Shown here one piece after another: positions 25,710 through 35,966 of a stretch of DNA of 64,000 nt. Source of the stretch: Oenococcus kitaharae (GTDB lineage Bacteria > Bacillota > Bacilli > Lactobacillales > Lactobacillaceae); assembly GCF_025758695.1 (NCBI RefSeq), contig NZ_JANJQP010000001.1, positions 583,508 through 647,507 of the forward strand, given 5' to 3'. The position numbers and the translations under genes were made by a program. How positions within the stretch are numbered: the stretch's first letter is position 1; each line of letters opens with the position of its first letter. The notes under the pieces were generated by a model. The model did no database searches. It worked only from the letters and a program-made list of their open reading frames with translations, and had not been told where the DNA came from.

Positions 25710-27821
25710 TTATTCTTTTCCAGCATTCTTAATGATATCTTCTTGCACATTACGAGGTACGGCTTCGTAATGGTCGAAGAACATCTGGAAAACACCACGT
25801 CCTTGAGTTGCTGAACGCAAAGTCGTTGTATAACCGAACATTTCGGCCAAAGGCACTTTAGCAGTCACAGTCACTGAATTACCGTGTGTTTCCTGGTCTT
25901 CAATCATGCCGCGACGAGCTGAAACATGGCCCATCACATCACCCAGATTGTCAGTTGGTGTCACAATCGAAACCTTCATAATCGGTTCAAGAATTACAGC
26001 ACCGGCAGTCTTGGCTGCTTCACGCAAAGACATGGAGGCAGCAATCTTAAAGGCAGCTTCAGAAGAATCGACTTCATGGTAACTTCCGTCATAGAGCTTG
26101 GCTTTCAAATCAACCAATGGATAACCGGCCAAAGGACCAGACTGCATGGCTTCTTTCAAACCTTGTTCGACAGCTGGAATGTATTCACGCGGCACAACAC
26201 CACCGACAATGGCATTATCAAATTCAAAGCCCTTGCCTTCGTCATTAGGACCAAATTCGATCCAAACATCACCATACTGACCTTTACCACCAGACTGGCG
26301 GATGTACTTGCCTTGCGCCTGAACAGTCTTTGTAAAGGCCTCACGGTAAGCAACCTGCGGCGTACCAACATTGACATCAACATTGAACTCACGACGCATA
26401 CGGTCAACCATAATGTCCAAGTGCAGTTCACCCATACCAGAAATCAATGTTTGACCAGTCTCTGGATTAGTCTCGGCATGGAAGGAAGGATCTTCTTCAG
26501 AAAGCTTCTGCAGGGCCTCAGCCATCTTTTCCTGATCAGCCTTTGTCTTTGGCTCAACAGCCATTTGGATAACGGGGTCAGGGAAGTCCATTGATTCAAG
26601 AACCAGCGGATGGTCAACAGCCGTAAGTGAATCTCCGGTAGATGTTGACTTCAAGCCAATTGCAGCAGCAATATCACCGGAAAAAACCTCATCAATCTCA
26701 GTACGGGTAATGGCATGCATCTGCAACAGACGGCCGACACGTTCACGTGTATCTTTGGTCGTATTTTGCACATAAGAACCAGACTTCAAAGTTCCCGTGT
26801 AGACACGCAAGAAAGTCAAACGGCCGACATAAGGGTCAGTCATAATCTTAAAGGCTAAAGCAGCGAAAGGCTTCTTATCATCGGCGATTAAGTCGACTTC
26901 TTTGCCCGTTTCAGGATCAGTCGCCGTATAAGGACGGACTTCCAACGGTGATGGCAAATAGTCAACCACCGCATCCAGCATCAGCTGAACACCCTTATCT
27001 TTATAAGCAGAACCAGCAAGTACTGGATAGAACTTCAAAGCCAAAGTGGCGCGACGGATAGCAGCTTTCAGATCGGCAACAGAAATTGTTTCCTCGCCAA
27101 GGTACTTCTCCATCAATTCATCATCAACATCAGCAACCGCTTCAATTAACTCTTCACGCTTTTCTTCAACTAGATCCTTCAAATCATCAGGAATTGGGCG
27201 GGTCTCCCACTCCGTTCCCAATTTATCATCCGGATACCAGGCTTGACGCTCGATTAGATCAATCACACCAGCAAAATCATCTTCGGCACCGATTGGCCAC
27301 TGAATAGCTTTGGCATTAACATCCAGGCGTTCCTTTAAGGAATCGACAGACATCTGAAAGTCGGCACCCAATTTGTCCATTTTGTTAACAAACACAAGAC
27401 GCGGTACCGAATAAGTCGTTGCCTGCCGCCAAACTGTTTCAGTCTGTGGTTCAACACCGGCCGCACCATCCAAAACAGCGATCGCACCATCCAAAACACG
27501 CAGAGAACGTTCAACTTCAATCGTGAAATCAACGTGTCCTGGTGTATCGATAATGTTGACACGGTAAGGCGTATCCTTCCATTGTTCGTGGAAACCATGC
27601 CAAATGGCAGTCGTGGCAGCGGATTGAATCGTGATACCACGTTCCTTTTCCTGATCCATGAAGTCCATCTGTGAAGCACCATCATGGGTTTCACCAATTT
27701 TATGAATTTTACCCGTGTAATAAAGGATACGCTCGGTCGTTGTCGTCTTACCGGCATCGATATGAGCCATGATCCCAATATTGCGGGTCCTCTCTAGAGG
27801 GAATTCGCGAGTAGCAGCCAT
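25710..27821 (-). CDS. fusA: Translation elongation factor G
   Basis: The 703-residue GTPase shows [20 protein letters not shown] (G1), [11 protein letters not shown] (G2), [12 protein letters not shown] (G3) and [12 protein letters not shown] (G4), followed by domains II-V with [18 protein letters not shown] and [15 protein letters not shown]. It drives translocation on the ribosome. AAAAGGAGA lies 5 nt before the ATG. It is the last gene of the str operon, 15 nt after rpsG. Confidence 0.99.
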   Translation of the reverse strand: MAATREFPLERTRNIGIMAHIDAGKTTTTERILYYTGKIHKIGETHDGASQMDFMDQEKERGITIQSAATTAIWHGFHEQWKDTPYRVNIIDTPGHVDFTIEVERSLRVLDGAIAVLDGAAGVEPQTETVWRQATTYSVPRLVFVNKMDKLGADFQMSVDSLKERLDVNAKAIQWPIGAEDDFAGVIDLIERQAWYPDDKLGTEWETRPIPDDLKDLVEEKREELIEAVADVDDELMEKYLGEETISVADLKAAIRRATLALKFYPVLAGSAYKDKGVQLMLDAVVDYLPSPLEVRPYTATDPETGKEVDLIADDKKPFAALAFKIMTDPYVGRLTFLRVYTGTLKSGSYVQNTTKDTRERVGRLLQMHAITRTEIDEVFSGDIAAAIGLKSTSTGDSLTAVDHPLVLESMDFPDPVIQMAVEPKTKADQEKMAEALQKLSEEDPSFHAETNPETGQTLISGMGELHLDIMVDRMRREFNVDVNVGTPQVAYREAFTKTVQAQGKYIRQSGGKGQYGDVWIEFGPNDEGKGFEFDNAIVGGVVPREYIPAVEQGLKEAMQSGPLAGYPLVDLKAKLYDGSYHEVDSSEAAFKIAASMSLREAAKTAGAVILEPIMKVSIVTPTDNLGDVMGHVSARRGMIEDQETHGNSVTVTAKVPLAEMFGYTTTLRSATQGRGVFQMFFDHYEAVPRNVQEDIIKNAGKE

Positions 27822-27836
27822 ATTATCTCCTTTTAA

Positions 27837-28307
27837 TTACCAACGATAATGGGCAAAGGCACGGTTCGCCTCGGCCATTTTATGCGTGTCATCGCGCTTC
27901 TTGACTGAAGCACCGGTGCCGTTGGCGGCATCTAGAATTTCTTTGGATAAACGCTCTTCCATTGTCCGCTCAGAACGCAAACGCGCATACTGCACAATCC
28001 AGCGGAGTCCTAAGGTCGTACGCCTTTCTGGACGAACTTCGATAGGTACTTGATAGTTAGAACCGCCGACACGGCGTGCTTTAACTTCCAAGACAGGCAT
28101 CACATTTTCCATGGCTTGCTGGAAAACTTCGACTGGGTCGTTACCAGTCTCAGCTTGGATACGCTCAAAAGATTTGTAAAGAATCGATGAGGCCGTACCG
28201 CGCTTTCCATCAAGCATTAACTTGTTGATCAAACGACTAACAAGTTTTGAATTATAAATTGGATCTGGCAACACTTCTTGTTGCTTTGTATAAGCTTTTC
28301 TAGGCAT
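27837..28307 (-). CDS. rpsG: 30S ribosomal protein S7
   Basis: The 156-residue protein carries the S7 signatures [21 protein letters not shown] and [22 protein letters not shown], and ends with [13 protein letters not shown]. It nucleates assembly of the 30S head on 16S rRNA and is the usual autogenous regulator of the str operon. AAAGGAG lies about 7 nt before the ATG. It follows rpsL by 12 nt. Confidence 0.99.
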   Translation of the reverse strand: MPRKAYTKQQEVLPDPIYNSKLVSRLINKLMLDGKRGTASSILYKSFERIQAETGNDPVEVFQQAMENVMPVLEVKARRVGGSNYQVPIEVRPERRTTLGLRWIVQYARLRSERTMEERLSKEILDAANGTGASVKKRDDTHKMAEANRAFAHYRW

Positions 28308-28319
28308 TGGTCTACTCCT

Positions 28320-28733
28320 TTACTTCTTTGGACGCTTTGCGCCGTATTTAGAGCGTCCATTCATACGGCCGTCAACGCCGGCAGTATCAAGGGCACCACG
28401 AATAATATGATAACGGACACCAGGAAGATCCTTAACACGTCCGCCACGGATCAGAACAACAGAGTGTTCCTGAAGGTTGTGGCCGATTCCTGGAATGTAA
28501 GCTGTCACTTCATACTGGTTGGAAAGACGAACACGAGCGTACTTACGCAAAGCAGAGTTCGGCTTTTTTGGCGACATGGTTCCGACACGTGTCGCAACAC
28601 CGCGCTTTTGCGGCGCAGTATTTCTAGTTTGCTTTTTGGACATTGAGTTATATCCAAAGTTCAAAGCTGGGACCTTAGACTTGAATGTCTTGGGCTTACG
28701 AGGCTTGCGAACTAATTGGTTAATAGTTGGCAT
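28320..28733 (-). CDS. rpsL: 30S ribosomal protein S12
   Basis: The 137-residue protein contains [40 protein letters not shown] and [21 protein letters not shown], the decoding-site loops in which streptomycin-resistance changes occur. The lysine in [11 protein letters not shown] is present as in sensitive strains. AGGAGAA lies about 6 nt before the ATG. It is the first gene of the str operon with its own promoter and a structured leader of about 130 nt. Confidence 0.99.
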   Translation of the reverse strand: MPTINQLVRKPRKPKTFKSKVPALNFGYNSMSKKQTRNTAPQKRGVATRVGTMSPKKPNSALRKYARVRLSNQYEVTAYIPGIGHNLQEHSVVLIRGGRVKDLPGVRYHIIRGALDTAGVDGRMNGRSKYGAKRPKK

Positions 28734-28900
28734 ATATTTCTCCTAAAATAATTGAATAATACTGGGTATTTCTTGCTTTTTTAAGTGCCTGTCCACAGTA
28801 CCAGGCGTGTCCTAACTTGGACTTTAAAAAATGCTTTAAACCGCACAAAAGCGCAAGAAAGCACGGAATTAGTATATAACACCCGGCCTTCAGCCGTCAA
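28734..28900 (-). promoter_or_regulatory. Promoter and structured leader of the rpsL-rpsG-fusA operon
   Basis: TTGACG (28895-28900) and TATACT (28871-28876) on the minus strand are 18 bp apart. The leader of about 130 nt contains two hairpins on the RNA strand, GTCC-aagtta-GGAC and GCCTG-gtactgtgga-CAGGC, with an A/T-rich flank. They could take part in control of ribosomal protein synthesis, but no match to a known leader family was established. Confidence 0.55.
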
Positions 28901-28971
28901 CCGTTTGTTTCCATTAAACATTAGCAGACCGCAAATTTTTCATAATGACCCATTTCCACTAAAATAGAGCT

Positions 28972-30261
28972 ATGAATACACAACCATTGGCCTATCGCAT
29001 GCGGCCGGAAAAAATCGAAGAAGTTGTCGGCCAGCAGCATTTGATCGGGCCAGGTAAAATTATCTGGCGCATGGTACAGGCACATCGTCTATCTTCTATG
29101 ATACTATATGGCGCTCCTGGGACTGGAAAGACTTCTATCGCTTCGGCGATTGCCGGTTCTACAGATCTCTCCTTTCGAATTTTAAATGCTGCCACAGATG
29201 GCAAAAAAGAATTGCAGGAAGTGGCCGAAGAAGGCAAAATGTCTGGATCGGTCGTGCTTTTATTGGACGAAATTCATCGTTTGGACAAGACGAAACAAGA
29301 TTTTCTGCTGCCCCATCTGGAATCCGGACGAATTATCTTAATCGGTGCGACTACAGAAAATCCTTATTTATCTGTCACGCCGGCCATCCGCTCCCGCTGT
29401 CAGATTTTCCAAGTCCAGCCTTTGTCTGAAGACGACATTAAAAAGGCCGTCGATCGTGCTTTGACCGATAAACAAAGAGGCCTGGGCAATTATAATGTTA
29501 AATTGGATTCTGACGCTGAAAACCAATTGGCTACCGCCACAGACGGCGATCTGCGAAGCTCGCTCAATGGTTTGGAACTAGCTGTGCTTTCAACTAAGCC
29601 CGTTGGCGATAAGAAAGAAATTCACATCACTCTGCCAATCATCGAAGAAACGATCCAACGCAAATCAATGTCAGGTGATAAAAACGGTGATGCCCATTAC
29701 GATGTTATTTCGGCCTTTCAAAAATCAATACGAGGTTCGGACGTGGATGCCGGCATTTATTATTTAGGTCGAATTTTAGAAGCCGGCGACTTGGCCATCG
29801 CAGCCAGACGCCTACTAGTTATCGCCTATGAAGATATCGGCTTGGCTAACCCCAATGCAGCTGCCCACGCCGTTCAGGCCGTTACCGCTGCTTTGCAATT
29901 GGGTCTTCCCGAAGCGCGCATCCCTTTGGCAAACGCGGTCATCGAGCTGGCCTTGTCGCCTAAATCAAATTCCGCTTACATGGCGATTAACCAGGCGATG
30001 GAAAAAATTGAAAGCAGCAGCACTGGCGATGTGCCGATTCATCTGAAAAACACACGTAATTGGGGCAAATCCAAAGACGAACAAATCGATTACCTCTATC
30101 CGCATGATTTTCCCAATGACTGGGTGGCCCAACAATACCTGCCTGATAAGATCAAAAACCAGCAGTTTTTCCAAGCTAAAGGCAATTCCAAATTCGAACA
30201 AGGACTGTTTGATACCTATAAGCGCTTAAAGGAAAGCCAAAGCAAGGGTCTGAAACAGTGA
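28972..30261 (+). CDS. rarA: Replication-associated recombination protein A (AAA+ ATPase)
   Basis: The 429-residue protein has RPEKIEEVVGQQHLIGPG, Walker A in LYGAPGTGKTSIAS, Walker B in VLLLDEIHRLDKTKQD, sensor 1 in ILIGATTENPYLSVTPAIRSRC, and the C-terminal MgsA domain with SMSGDKNGDAHYDVISAFQKS. It acts at stalled replication forks. TAAAAT (28960-28965) ends 6 nt before the ATG with TTTTCA 17 bp upstream, and there is no Shine-Dalgarno sequence, so the mRNA probably starts at the AUG. yigZ overlaps its stop codon. Confidence 0.95.
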   Translation: MNTQPLAYRMRPEKIEEVVGQQHLIGPGKIIWRMVQAHRLSSMILYGAPGTGKTSIASAIAGSTDLSFRILNAATDGKKELQEVAEEGKMSGSVVLLLDEIHRLDKTKQDFLLPHLESGRIILIGATTENPYLSVTPAIRSRCQIFQVQPLSEDDIKKAVDRALTDKQRGLGNYNVKLDSDAENQLATATDGDLRSSLNGLELAVLSTKPVGDKKEIHITLPIIEETIQRKSMSGDKNGDAHYDVISAFQKSIRGSDVDAGIYYLGRILEAGDLAIAARRLLVIAYEDIGLANPNAAAHAVQAVTAALQLGLPEARIPLANAVIELALSPKSNSAYMAINQAMEKIESSSTGDVPIHLKNTRNWGKSKDEQIDYLYPHDFPNDWVAQQYLPDKIKNQQFFQAKGNSKFEQGLFDTYKRLKESQSKGLKQ

Positions 30262-30893
30262 CGGAACTGCTGACGGTCACAAGCCACAATAGTTTTGAAC
30301 TCATCGAAAAGAAATCACGTTTTATAGCCGAAATCTTTCCGATTGAAAGTGAAGAAACAGCTAAAAATGCAATTACAAATGTACAGCAGAACAATCGCGA
30401 AGCCAACCATGTCGTCTTCGCCTATACATTAGGCTTAAAATCAGAAACCCAAAGGGAAAGCGACAACGGTGAACCCAGCGGCACAGCCGGCAAACCCGTT
30501 TTGGATGTTATTGCGAAAAATAATTTAGTGAATGTGTTAATAACCGTGACGCGTTATTTTGGCGGGATTAAATTAGGCGCCGGCGGATTAATTCGCGCTT
30601 ATTCAGGAGCTGCTGCCAAGGTCGTTGAACAGACAAAGATTTTTCAGTTAGTGCTGCAAGACAAGCTAGCTGTTACAGCTGATTATGCATCTTTGGATCG
30701 TTTGCAATATTTTATCCAGCAGCATCACGCTGAAATAACTAAAAGCGATTATGGTCAACAGGTTAACGTCACTTTATTGATCCCGACGGCAGACAGCAGT
30801 CGTTTTCAAGAGGAACTGACCAATTTGTTTTCGGCTAGAATAGGTATTAAAAAAATAGCTGAAATTTTGTCCCCCACGCTGATCAAGCACTAG
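30258..30893 (+). CDS. YigZ/IMPACT family protein, GTG start overlapping rarA
   Basis: The 211-residue protein shows the UPF0029 N-terminal domain: KKSRFIAEIFPIESEE, NHVVFAYTLG, the SDNGEPSGTAGKPVLDVI signature and VTRYFGGIKLGAGGLIRAYSGA. A ferredoxin-like C-terminal domain follows. Members are linked to translation or proline-peptide handling, but their molecular role is not settled. The GTG start overlaps the rarA stop (GTGA), so translation is coupled. Confidence 0.9.
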   Translation: MTELLTVTSHNSFELIEKKSRFIAEIFPIESEETAKNAITNVQQNNREANHVVFAYTLGLKSETQRESDNGEPSGTAGKPVLDVIAKNNLVNVLITVTRYFGGIKLGAGGLIRAYSGAAAKVVEQTKIFQLVLQDKLAVTADYASLDRLQYFIQQHHAEITKSDYGQQVNVTLLIPTADSSRFQEELTNLFSARIGIKKIAEILSPTLIKH

Positions 30894-30936
30894 TTCTGAG
30901 AAAACATTTGTCCAAACAAGCTGATATAATAGAACA

Positions 30937-31146
30937 CGTGCTTGGCTGTACGCGTCTGGCTTAACTATCAGTTTTTGCCTTACAACTACTGACCCGGGAA
31001 CAGCGGTGATTGTCCAAGGCAGGCCTTTTCACTTGGAAACCTGCAGCATGAACTTAGTTCCCACTTTTCAATTAGGGGTCAAAATCTGCAAGCCGGCTAA
31101 CGGCAGCATCGGTGCGGCATTCGTCTATGGACGGGTGCTTTTTTTT
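30937..31146 (+). ncRNA. ssrS: Probable 6S RNA (RNA polymerase-binding regulator)
   Basis: TATAAT at 30925-30930 would start a transcript near 30937, and a terminator (GCATTCGTC-tatg-GACGGGTGC plus eight T, 31117-31146) ends it; no coding frame fits. The transcript folds as one long interrupted rod. Closing stems pair GTGCT, GCTGT and CTGGCTT near the 5' end with AAGCCGG, ACGGC and AGCAT near the 3' end; inner stems pair GACCC/GGGTC, GGGAAC/GTTCCC and GCAGG/CCTGC. A single rod with a central bubble is the 6S RNA shape, and a gene next to rarA is known in other Firmicutes. The identification is by shape and context, not by homology search. Confidence 0.65.
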
Positions 31147-31170
31147 ATCTGAAAATGTAGAATCAGAGTT

Positions 31171-31452
31171 ATGATTATTGTCGGTATTATTCTCGTATGC
31201 ATCGATTTGGCTTTGGGCGGTTATCTGGTTAGCCAGCAGAAAAAATTATTCATTTGGGATGTTGAACAGTTTCCGCAAATTAAAAGAATCACCTTGCATA
31301 ATGGTATCCCTTTGCTTCTCTTAGCACTCGTGGCTATCGTTGGCGTTTTAACTAACAATCGTATCCTGCTGCTATTGACGGCAATTGCCAGTATGATATT
31401 TGCCTGGGTTTTTCTCTATCAACTAAATAAATTAATCAATACGCCAAAATAA
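31171..31452 (+). CDS. Small three-segment membrane protein, unknown
   Basis: The 93-residue product has three hydrophobic segments (IIVGIILVCIDLALGGYLV; IPLLLLALVAIVGVL; ILLLLTAIASMIFAWVFL). Between the first and second lies a charged stretch (QQKKLFIWDVEQFPQIKR). No family was recognised. TAGAAT ends 7 nt before the ATG and no Shine-Dalgarno sequence is present. The gene sits between the 6S-like RNA and secA with terminators on both sides, so it is an independent unit. Confidence 0.65.
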   Translation: MIIVGIILVCIDLALGGYLVSQQKKLFIWDVEQFPQIKRITLHNGIPLLLLALVAIVGVLTNNRILLLLTAIASMIFAWVFLYQLNKLINTPK

Positions 31453-31480
31453 AAAGAAGCCCTAAGGCTTCTTTTTTTAT
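31452..31480. terminator. Bidirectional terminator between the small membrane protein gene and secA
   Basis: AAAGAAGCC-ctaa-GGCTTCTTT with seven T on the plus strand and five T on the minus strand. It includes the secA stop codon region. Confidence 0.85.
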
Positions 31481-33846
31481 GACCGCAAATTCTGGCGAAT
31501 CTGGGCTTTCATGAAGAGACGGGTGGCATCATATTCGATATCATCGATCATCTTGTTATAAGTACTGAAAGCAGCTGTCTGATACTCGATTAATGGGTTG
31601 TACTGGCCATAAGAACGCACCATGACAGATTGGCGCAGACGATCCATATCATCAATATGCTGCATCCAATGCTGATCAATGGCACGCAGCATGATCGTCT
31701 TTTCAAAATTGACCATCTGCGTCTTATCGGTCAGTGTATCTTGCTTAGCAAAGAATTCACGATTAGCCAGTTCATATAGCAAATGCTTAATCTGGTCAGC
31801 TGTTTTACCATTCAAATCAGGTACCGTAACTTGGCCTTCGTTATCCAAAGCATTATCAACAAAATCAACAATCGCCAACAAATCCCAATCTTTTTCGGCA
31901 CCAGTCGTATGAGCATTCACCACGCGGTCAATCGTCCGATAGACCATTGGCAGGAAAATCCCCTTCAAAGATTCAGTGGACTTCATAATCTGAGTTCTTT
32001 CATCATAGATGATTTCACGCTGCTGGCGCATGACATCATCATATTGGAGCACTTGTTTACGTGTATCGTAGTTATTGCCTTCAACACGCCGCTGGGCGGA
32101 TTCGACAGAACGTGAAATCATCGGATTTTTAACAACTGAGTCATCATCATCCATGTTCATGCGCTGCATCAATTTCTTGATACGGTCGGCACCGAAACGA
32201 ACCATCAAATCATCTTCCAAACTCAAATAGAAACGGGAAAATCCTGGATCCCCCTGACGGCCGGAACGGCCACGTAGCTGATTATCAATTCGACGGGATT
32301 CGTGACGTTCAGTACCGATGACAGCCAAACCACCTAATTGCGCAATGCCGGGACCTAATTTGATATCAGTACCACGACCGGCCATGTTGGTCGCAATCGT
32401 CACAGCACCGCGCTGGCCGGCTTGAGCAACAATTTCGGCTTCCCGAGCGTTATTTTTCGCATTCAGCACATTATGCTGAATACCTTTTTTAACAAGCATC
32501 TGAGAAAGCAGCTCTGAAGTATCGACTGACACAGTCCCAACAAGAACAGGCTGTCCTTTAGCATGCAAACGCTCAATCTCATCAACAACAGCCTTAAACT
32601 TGCCTTTCAAACTAAAATACAGAACATCTGGTTCATCAACACGACGGACTGGTTCGTTGGTCGGAATCTGAACGACATCCATGTTATAGATCTCTTTCAG
32701 CTCTTCTTCTTCAGTCTTAGCTGTACCGGTCATGCCGGAAATTTTCTTATACATTCTAAAGAAATTCTGCAGTGTGATTGAAGCCAGCGTCGTACCTTCG
32801 CCTTGAATCTGAACGCCTTCTTTAGCTTCAAAAGCTTGGTGCAGGCCGTCTGACATACGTGTCCCTTCAGAGATACGGCCAGTAAACTGATCAATTAACT
32901 TAACTTCGCCATCACGAACAACATAATCCTTATCACGGAAGAAGGAATAGTTGGCCCGCAAGGCCGTCTCAATAAAGTGAGCTAAGGCAACGTTATCGTC
33001 CCCATACAGATTGTCCGTGTTGAAAAATACTTCGGCCTTGTGAATACCTTGATTCGTCAGCATGGCAGTCTTTTGTTCTTCGTCGACTGTGTAATCCTGA
33101 TTTTCACCTTCATCCAGAGTCTTGACAAAACGATCGGCACGCTGGTAAAGCAGATTTACATTATCAGATGAGCCACCGATAATCAGAGGTGTTCTAGCCG
33201 AATCAATCAAAATCGAATCAGCCTCATCGATCAGAACATAATTCAAAGAACGAATGACACGCTCGTCCAAAGACTGTGCCATATTATCACGCAGATAATC
33301 AAAACCAATCGCAGAATTGGTCGTATAAGTGATGTCGCAGGCAAAAGCGGCACGTTTTTCTTCTGGCGACATATCGTTTAAATTGACACCGATCGTCAAA
33401 CCAAGCCACTTATAGACTTGCCCCATTTCTTCAGCTTGATACTGTGTTAAGTATTCATTGACCGTGACAACGTGCACGCCTTGAGCCGGCAAAGCATTCA
33501 AATAAACCGGCATCGTGGCTGTCAGCGTCTTTCCTTCACCAGTCTTCATTTCAGCAATGTTGCCGCCGTGAAGGACGGCACCGCCGATGATCTGAACTCT
33601 AAAGGGATAAAGACCCAAAACACGTTTGTCAGCTTCGCGCACAACTGCAAAAGCCTCTGGCAAGAGCTGATCCAACGTCTCCCCGGAAGCCAGCCGCTGC
33701 TTGAATTCCGTTGTCTTAGCCTGCAGCTGCTGATCGGACAAAGCTGCCATCTGATCAGCATAGGCCTCTGTCAAATCAGCCAAATGCTCGTATTTGCGTA
33801 ACTGGCGTTTTGGATTTTCAATTATTTTTCTAACTGGATTTACCAA
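31477..33846 (-). CDS. secA: Preprotein translocase ATPase SecA
   Basis: The start is placed at TTG 33846 because AGGGGGG lies about 6 nt upstream; a longer GTG frame from 33873 would include that site. The 789-residue protein contains [14 protein letters not shown] (Walker A), [21 protein letters not shown] (DEAD-type Walker B), the preprotein-crosslinking region, [13 protein letters not shown] and [13 protein letters not shown] (motif VI). It powers export through SecYEG at the membrane. The C-terminal zinc-binding tail of many SecAs is absent, as is usual in lactic acid bacteria. The gene is directly downstream of comFC; hpf, often found between the two, is elsewhere. Confidence 0.97.
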   Translation of the reverse strand: MVNPVRKIIENPKRQLRKYEHLADLTEAYADQMAALSDQQLQAKTTEFKQRLASGETLDQLLPEAFAVVREADKRVLGLYPFRVQIIGGAVLHGGNIAEMKTGEGKTLTATMPVYLNALPAQGVHVVTVNEYLTQYQAEEMGQVYKWLGLTIGVNLNDMSPEEKRAAFACDITYTTNSAIGFDYLRDNMAQSLDERVIRSLNYVLIDEADSILIDSARTPLIIGGSSDNVNLLYQRADRFVKTLDEGENQDYTVDEEQKTAMLTNQGIHKAEVFFNTDNLYGDDNVALAHFIETALRANYSFFRDKDYVVRDGEVKLIDQFTGRISEGTRMSDGLHQAFEAKEGVQIQGEGTTLASITLQNFFRMYKKISGMTGTAKTEEEELKEIYNMDVVQIPTNEPVRRVDEPDVLYFSLKGKFKAVVDEIERLHAKGQPVLVGTVSVDTSELLSQMLVKKGIQHNVLNAKNNAREAEIVAQAGQRGAVTIATNMAGRGTDIKLGPGIAQLGGLAVIGTERHESRRIDNQLRGRSGRQGDPGFSRFYLSLEDDLMVRFGADRIKKLMQRMNMDDDDSVVKNPMISRSVESAQRRVEGNNYDTRKQVLQYDDVMRQQREIIYDERTQIMKSTESLKGIFLPMVYRTIDRVVNAHTTGAEKDWDLLAIVDFVDNALDNEGQVTVPDLNGKTADQIKHLLYELANREFFAKQDTLTDKTQMVNFEKTIMLRAIDQHWMQHIDDMDRLRQSVMVRSYGQYNPLIEYQTAAFSTYNKMIDDIEYDATRLFMKAQIRQNLRS

Positions 33847-33915
33847 ACTTGCCCCCCTGCCAAAAATTGGCACAATTTCACTGATAAATATTATAACAAG
33901 ACTTGGCTGATTATC

Positions 33916-34599
33916 CTAACGCGCTAGGCTGATCGTTGATATTTTCTTAGCGCCAGCTTCATATAAACAAGCTGCAGCCTGATGCAGCGTCGTCCCTGTT
34001 GTGTAAACGTCATCCAGTAGGGCAATCTCACGGCCAACACAGTCTTTGCTTTTCAAGAAAAATAGATTGTCTTTGTTCAAACGATCACGACGGCCTAGTT
34101 TTGAAGTCTGTGCTTTATCGGCCACGCACAAGATATCGCTTCGCATCTTTTTTTCCGCAAATGAAAACAGCCCCGTCACCTGATTGAAGCCGCGATCGCG
34201 CATCGTTTGACGGCTGACCGGGACCGGTATGACTAATTCTGATTGTGAGATTTGTTTGCCGAATTTCTCTTTGAGTTCTGAAGAGAACGCGCTTCGAAGG
34301 CGATAATCGCCAACAAACTTATATTGATGCATAAAATCTTTGAGAAAACTGTCGTAACTTAAAAGCGCGCGATTGGTTAAAACAAAATTGTATTTTGTCC
34401 GCCAAATCCGGCAATCAGTGCACAATTCAGCCTGATTGGGACGGCCGCAGTCTTGACAAATTGATCCCTTAACATATTGGCAGCGGTTTTTACATGGCGA
34501 ACATAGCGGGTCAATCACGCTGTTTCCAAATAGCCAGTCTGAAAAACTGCTATTGGCCTGATACGTGTCGCCGCAAAGCAGGCAACGATTACTGGCCAT
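33916..34599 (-). CDS. comFC: ComFC-type competence phosphoribosyltransferase
   Basis: The 227-residue protein has an N-terminal zinc-finger-like region with cysteine pairs (CLLCGD, CSPCKNRC, CQDCGR, CTDC) and a C-terminal PRTase domain with VIPVPVSRQTMRDRGFNQ and the ALLDDVYTTGTTLHQAA PRPP loop. It is required for DNA uptake in competent Firmicutes, acting on the cytoplasmic side with ComFA. Its ATG lies inside the end of comFA (11 nt overlap). The frame is intact, so the competence locus is not decayed here. Confidence 0.92.
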   Translation of the reverse strand: MASNRCLLCGDTYQANSSFSDWLFGNSVIDPLCSPCKNRCQYVKGSICQDCGRPNQAELCTDCRIWRTKYNFVLTNRALLSYDSFLKDFMHQYKFVGDYRLRSAFSSELKEKFGKQISQSELVIPVPVSRQTMRDRGFNQVTGLFSFAEKKMRSDILCVADKAQTSKLGRRDRLNKDNLFFLKSKDCVGREIALLDDVYTTGTTLHQAAACLYEAGAKKISTISLAR

Positions 34600-35899
34600 C
34601 GCGCTGTGCCTGGCCTTTTCGATTCATGAAAACAATCTGAGCAGCCGCTGCCTTCAAAGCACGCGTCTGTTCTTCTATAAAAGCTAGCACGAGGCCTGTT
34701 GGGCGATCATTGTTGCGCCCAACACGGCCGGCAATCTGTACAATTGCATTGGTCGAAAAAATCTCATCATCAGCACCAAGAATTAACACATCAATACCAG
34801 GAAAAGTCACACCGCGTTCTAAAATCGTCGTTGTGACAAGAAACTGCACGCTTTTATCCCGCATCTGCTGCACTTTTTCCTTGCGTTGCGGGTCGGCTGC
34901 ATGTACGGCCAAGCCTTTAATATCAGTAATCTTGCTAATCGCTTTTAAAACCGGTGCTAAATCTTTCACCCGCGGCAAAAACAATAGAAAACGCTGGCCG
35001 CTGCCTGCGTAAAGCAGAATTTGATCAACTAATTTCTTGGGAAGCCGGCCCTTGGTTAATTGTTTGTGCCAATCTCCGATCCGAGTAAAAGTTAAAACTG
35101 GCAATAAGTGGCCATGAAAACGCAGAGGCAGAAAAGAAGCGGGCAGCCGCTGTTGACGATAATCTTTGATCAGTTGTGCAGTCGGTGTCGCTGTTAGATA
35201 AACCGTCGAGGACTGATGTTTTTTAGCTTTTTCAGCGGCAAAAGCCAGCATCGGGTCGCCGCGAAAAGGAAAAGAATCAACCTCGTCTATAATCAGCAGA
35301 TCAAAGGCTTCTTTGAACTTTAGCAGTTGATGAGTTGTCGCCAGAACAAGCTTTGTATAATGATATTTTTCGGGTGTATCACCATATAAAAGCAGGAGAT
35401 CCAAATCCGAAAAGGCAGACCGCAGGCGCGGAGCCAGTTCTAAAATCACGTCAATCCGTGGGGAAACCATGGCAACTCGTTTGCCTTGTTTTAAAGCGTG
35501 GTTAATAGCCGGAAAGATCATTTCCGTCTTGCCTGCGCCTGTCACCGCCCAGACCAGCCTGTCCTGCCCTGAATCAATTGACTCAATAATTTCAGAAGCG
35601 ACCTGCTGCTGCTTATTCGTTAAAGTTCCCTGCCAAGTCAGCCAGCTTTGACCATTTCGGGCATCAGCTGCAGGTTCTTGGGCCCAGTGAAAACAGGCCA
35701 AACTGCTATTGCGACCCATCTGCAGACAAACTGTACAGAAAAATTCGCCATTGGGTAAATCAGCATGATTTTTTTGGCCGCAGCGATAACAATGTCCCTG
35801 TTTATCAAAAGGCGGTAGAACTTGGATTTTAGCGTCCTCTGCTGAATCAAAACGCGATTTCAAACATAAACGGCCATAATAATCTGAAATATCTGTCAC
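34589..35899 (-). CDS. comFA: ComFA-type DEAD-box DNA helicase/translocase of competence
   Basis: The GTG at 35899 is preferred because the longer frame begins at a TTG (35932) inside the nox terminator. The resulting protein of about 436 residues has an N-terminal zinc cluster (CYRCGQK, CTVCLQ), Walker A in AVTGAGKTEMIFPAI, the DEVD Walker B in LLIIDEVDSFPF, and helicase motif VI in QIAGRVGRNNDRP. It drives single-stranded DNA import during transformation. TTGTCT and TACTAA 16 bp apart lie just upstream of the GTG, so transcription may start very close to it. No competence-specific promoter motif was recognised. Confidence 0.88.
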   Translation of the reverse strand: MTDISDYYGRLCLKSRFDSAEDAKIQVLPPFDKQGHCYRCGQKNHADLPNGEFFCTVCLQMGRNSSLACFHWAQEPAADARNGQSWLTWQGTLTNKQQQVASEIIESIDSGQDRLVWAVTGAGKTEMIFPAINHALKQGKRVAMVSPRIDVILELAPRLRSAFSDLDLLLLYGDTPEKYHYTKLVLATTHQLLKFKEAFDLLIIDEVDSFPFRGDPMLAFAAEKAKKHQSSTVYLTATPTAQLIKDYRQQRLPASFLPLRFHGHLLPVLTFTRIGDWHKQLTKGRLPKKLVDQILLYAGSGQRFLLFLPRVKDLAPVLKAISKITDIKGLAVHAADPQRKEKVQQMRDKSVQFLVTTTILERGVTFPGIDVLILGADDEIFSTNAIVQIAGRVGRNNDRPTGLVLAFIEEQTRALKAAAAQIVFMNRKGQAQRDGQ

Positions 35900-35930
35900 A
35901 ATCTTTAGTACGCAAAAAAACGCCGTAGAC

Positions 35931-35958
35931 AAAAAAATCTCCCAGTTTCGGAAGATTT
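35931..35958 (-). terminator. Terminator of nox
   Basis: AAATCTTCC-gaaact-GGGAGATTT followed by seven T on the minus strand, 9 nt after the nox stop codon and immediately before comFA. Confidence 0.82.
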
Positions 35959-35966
35959 ATCTTAAA

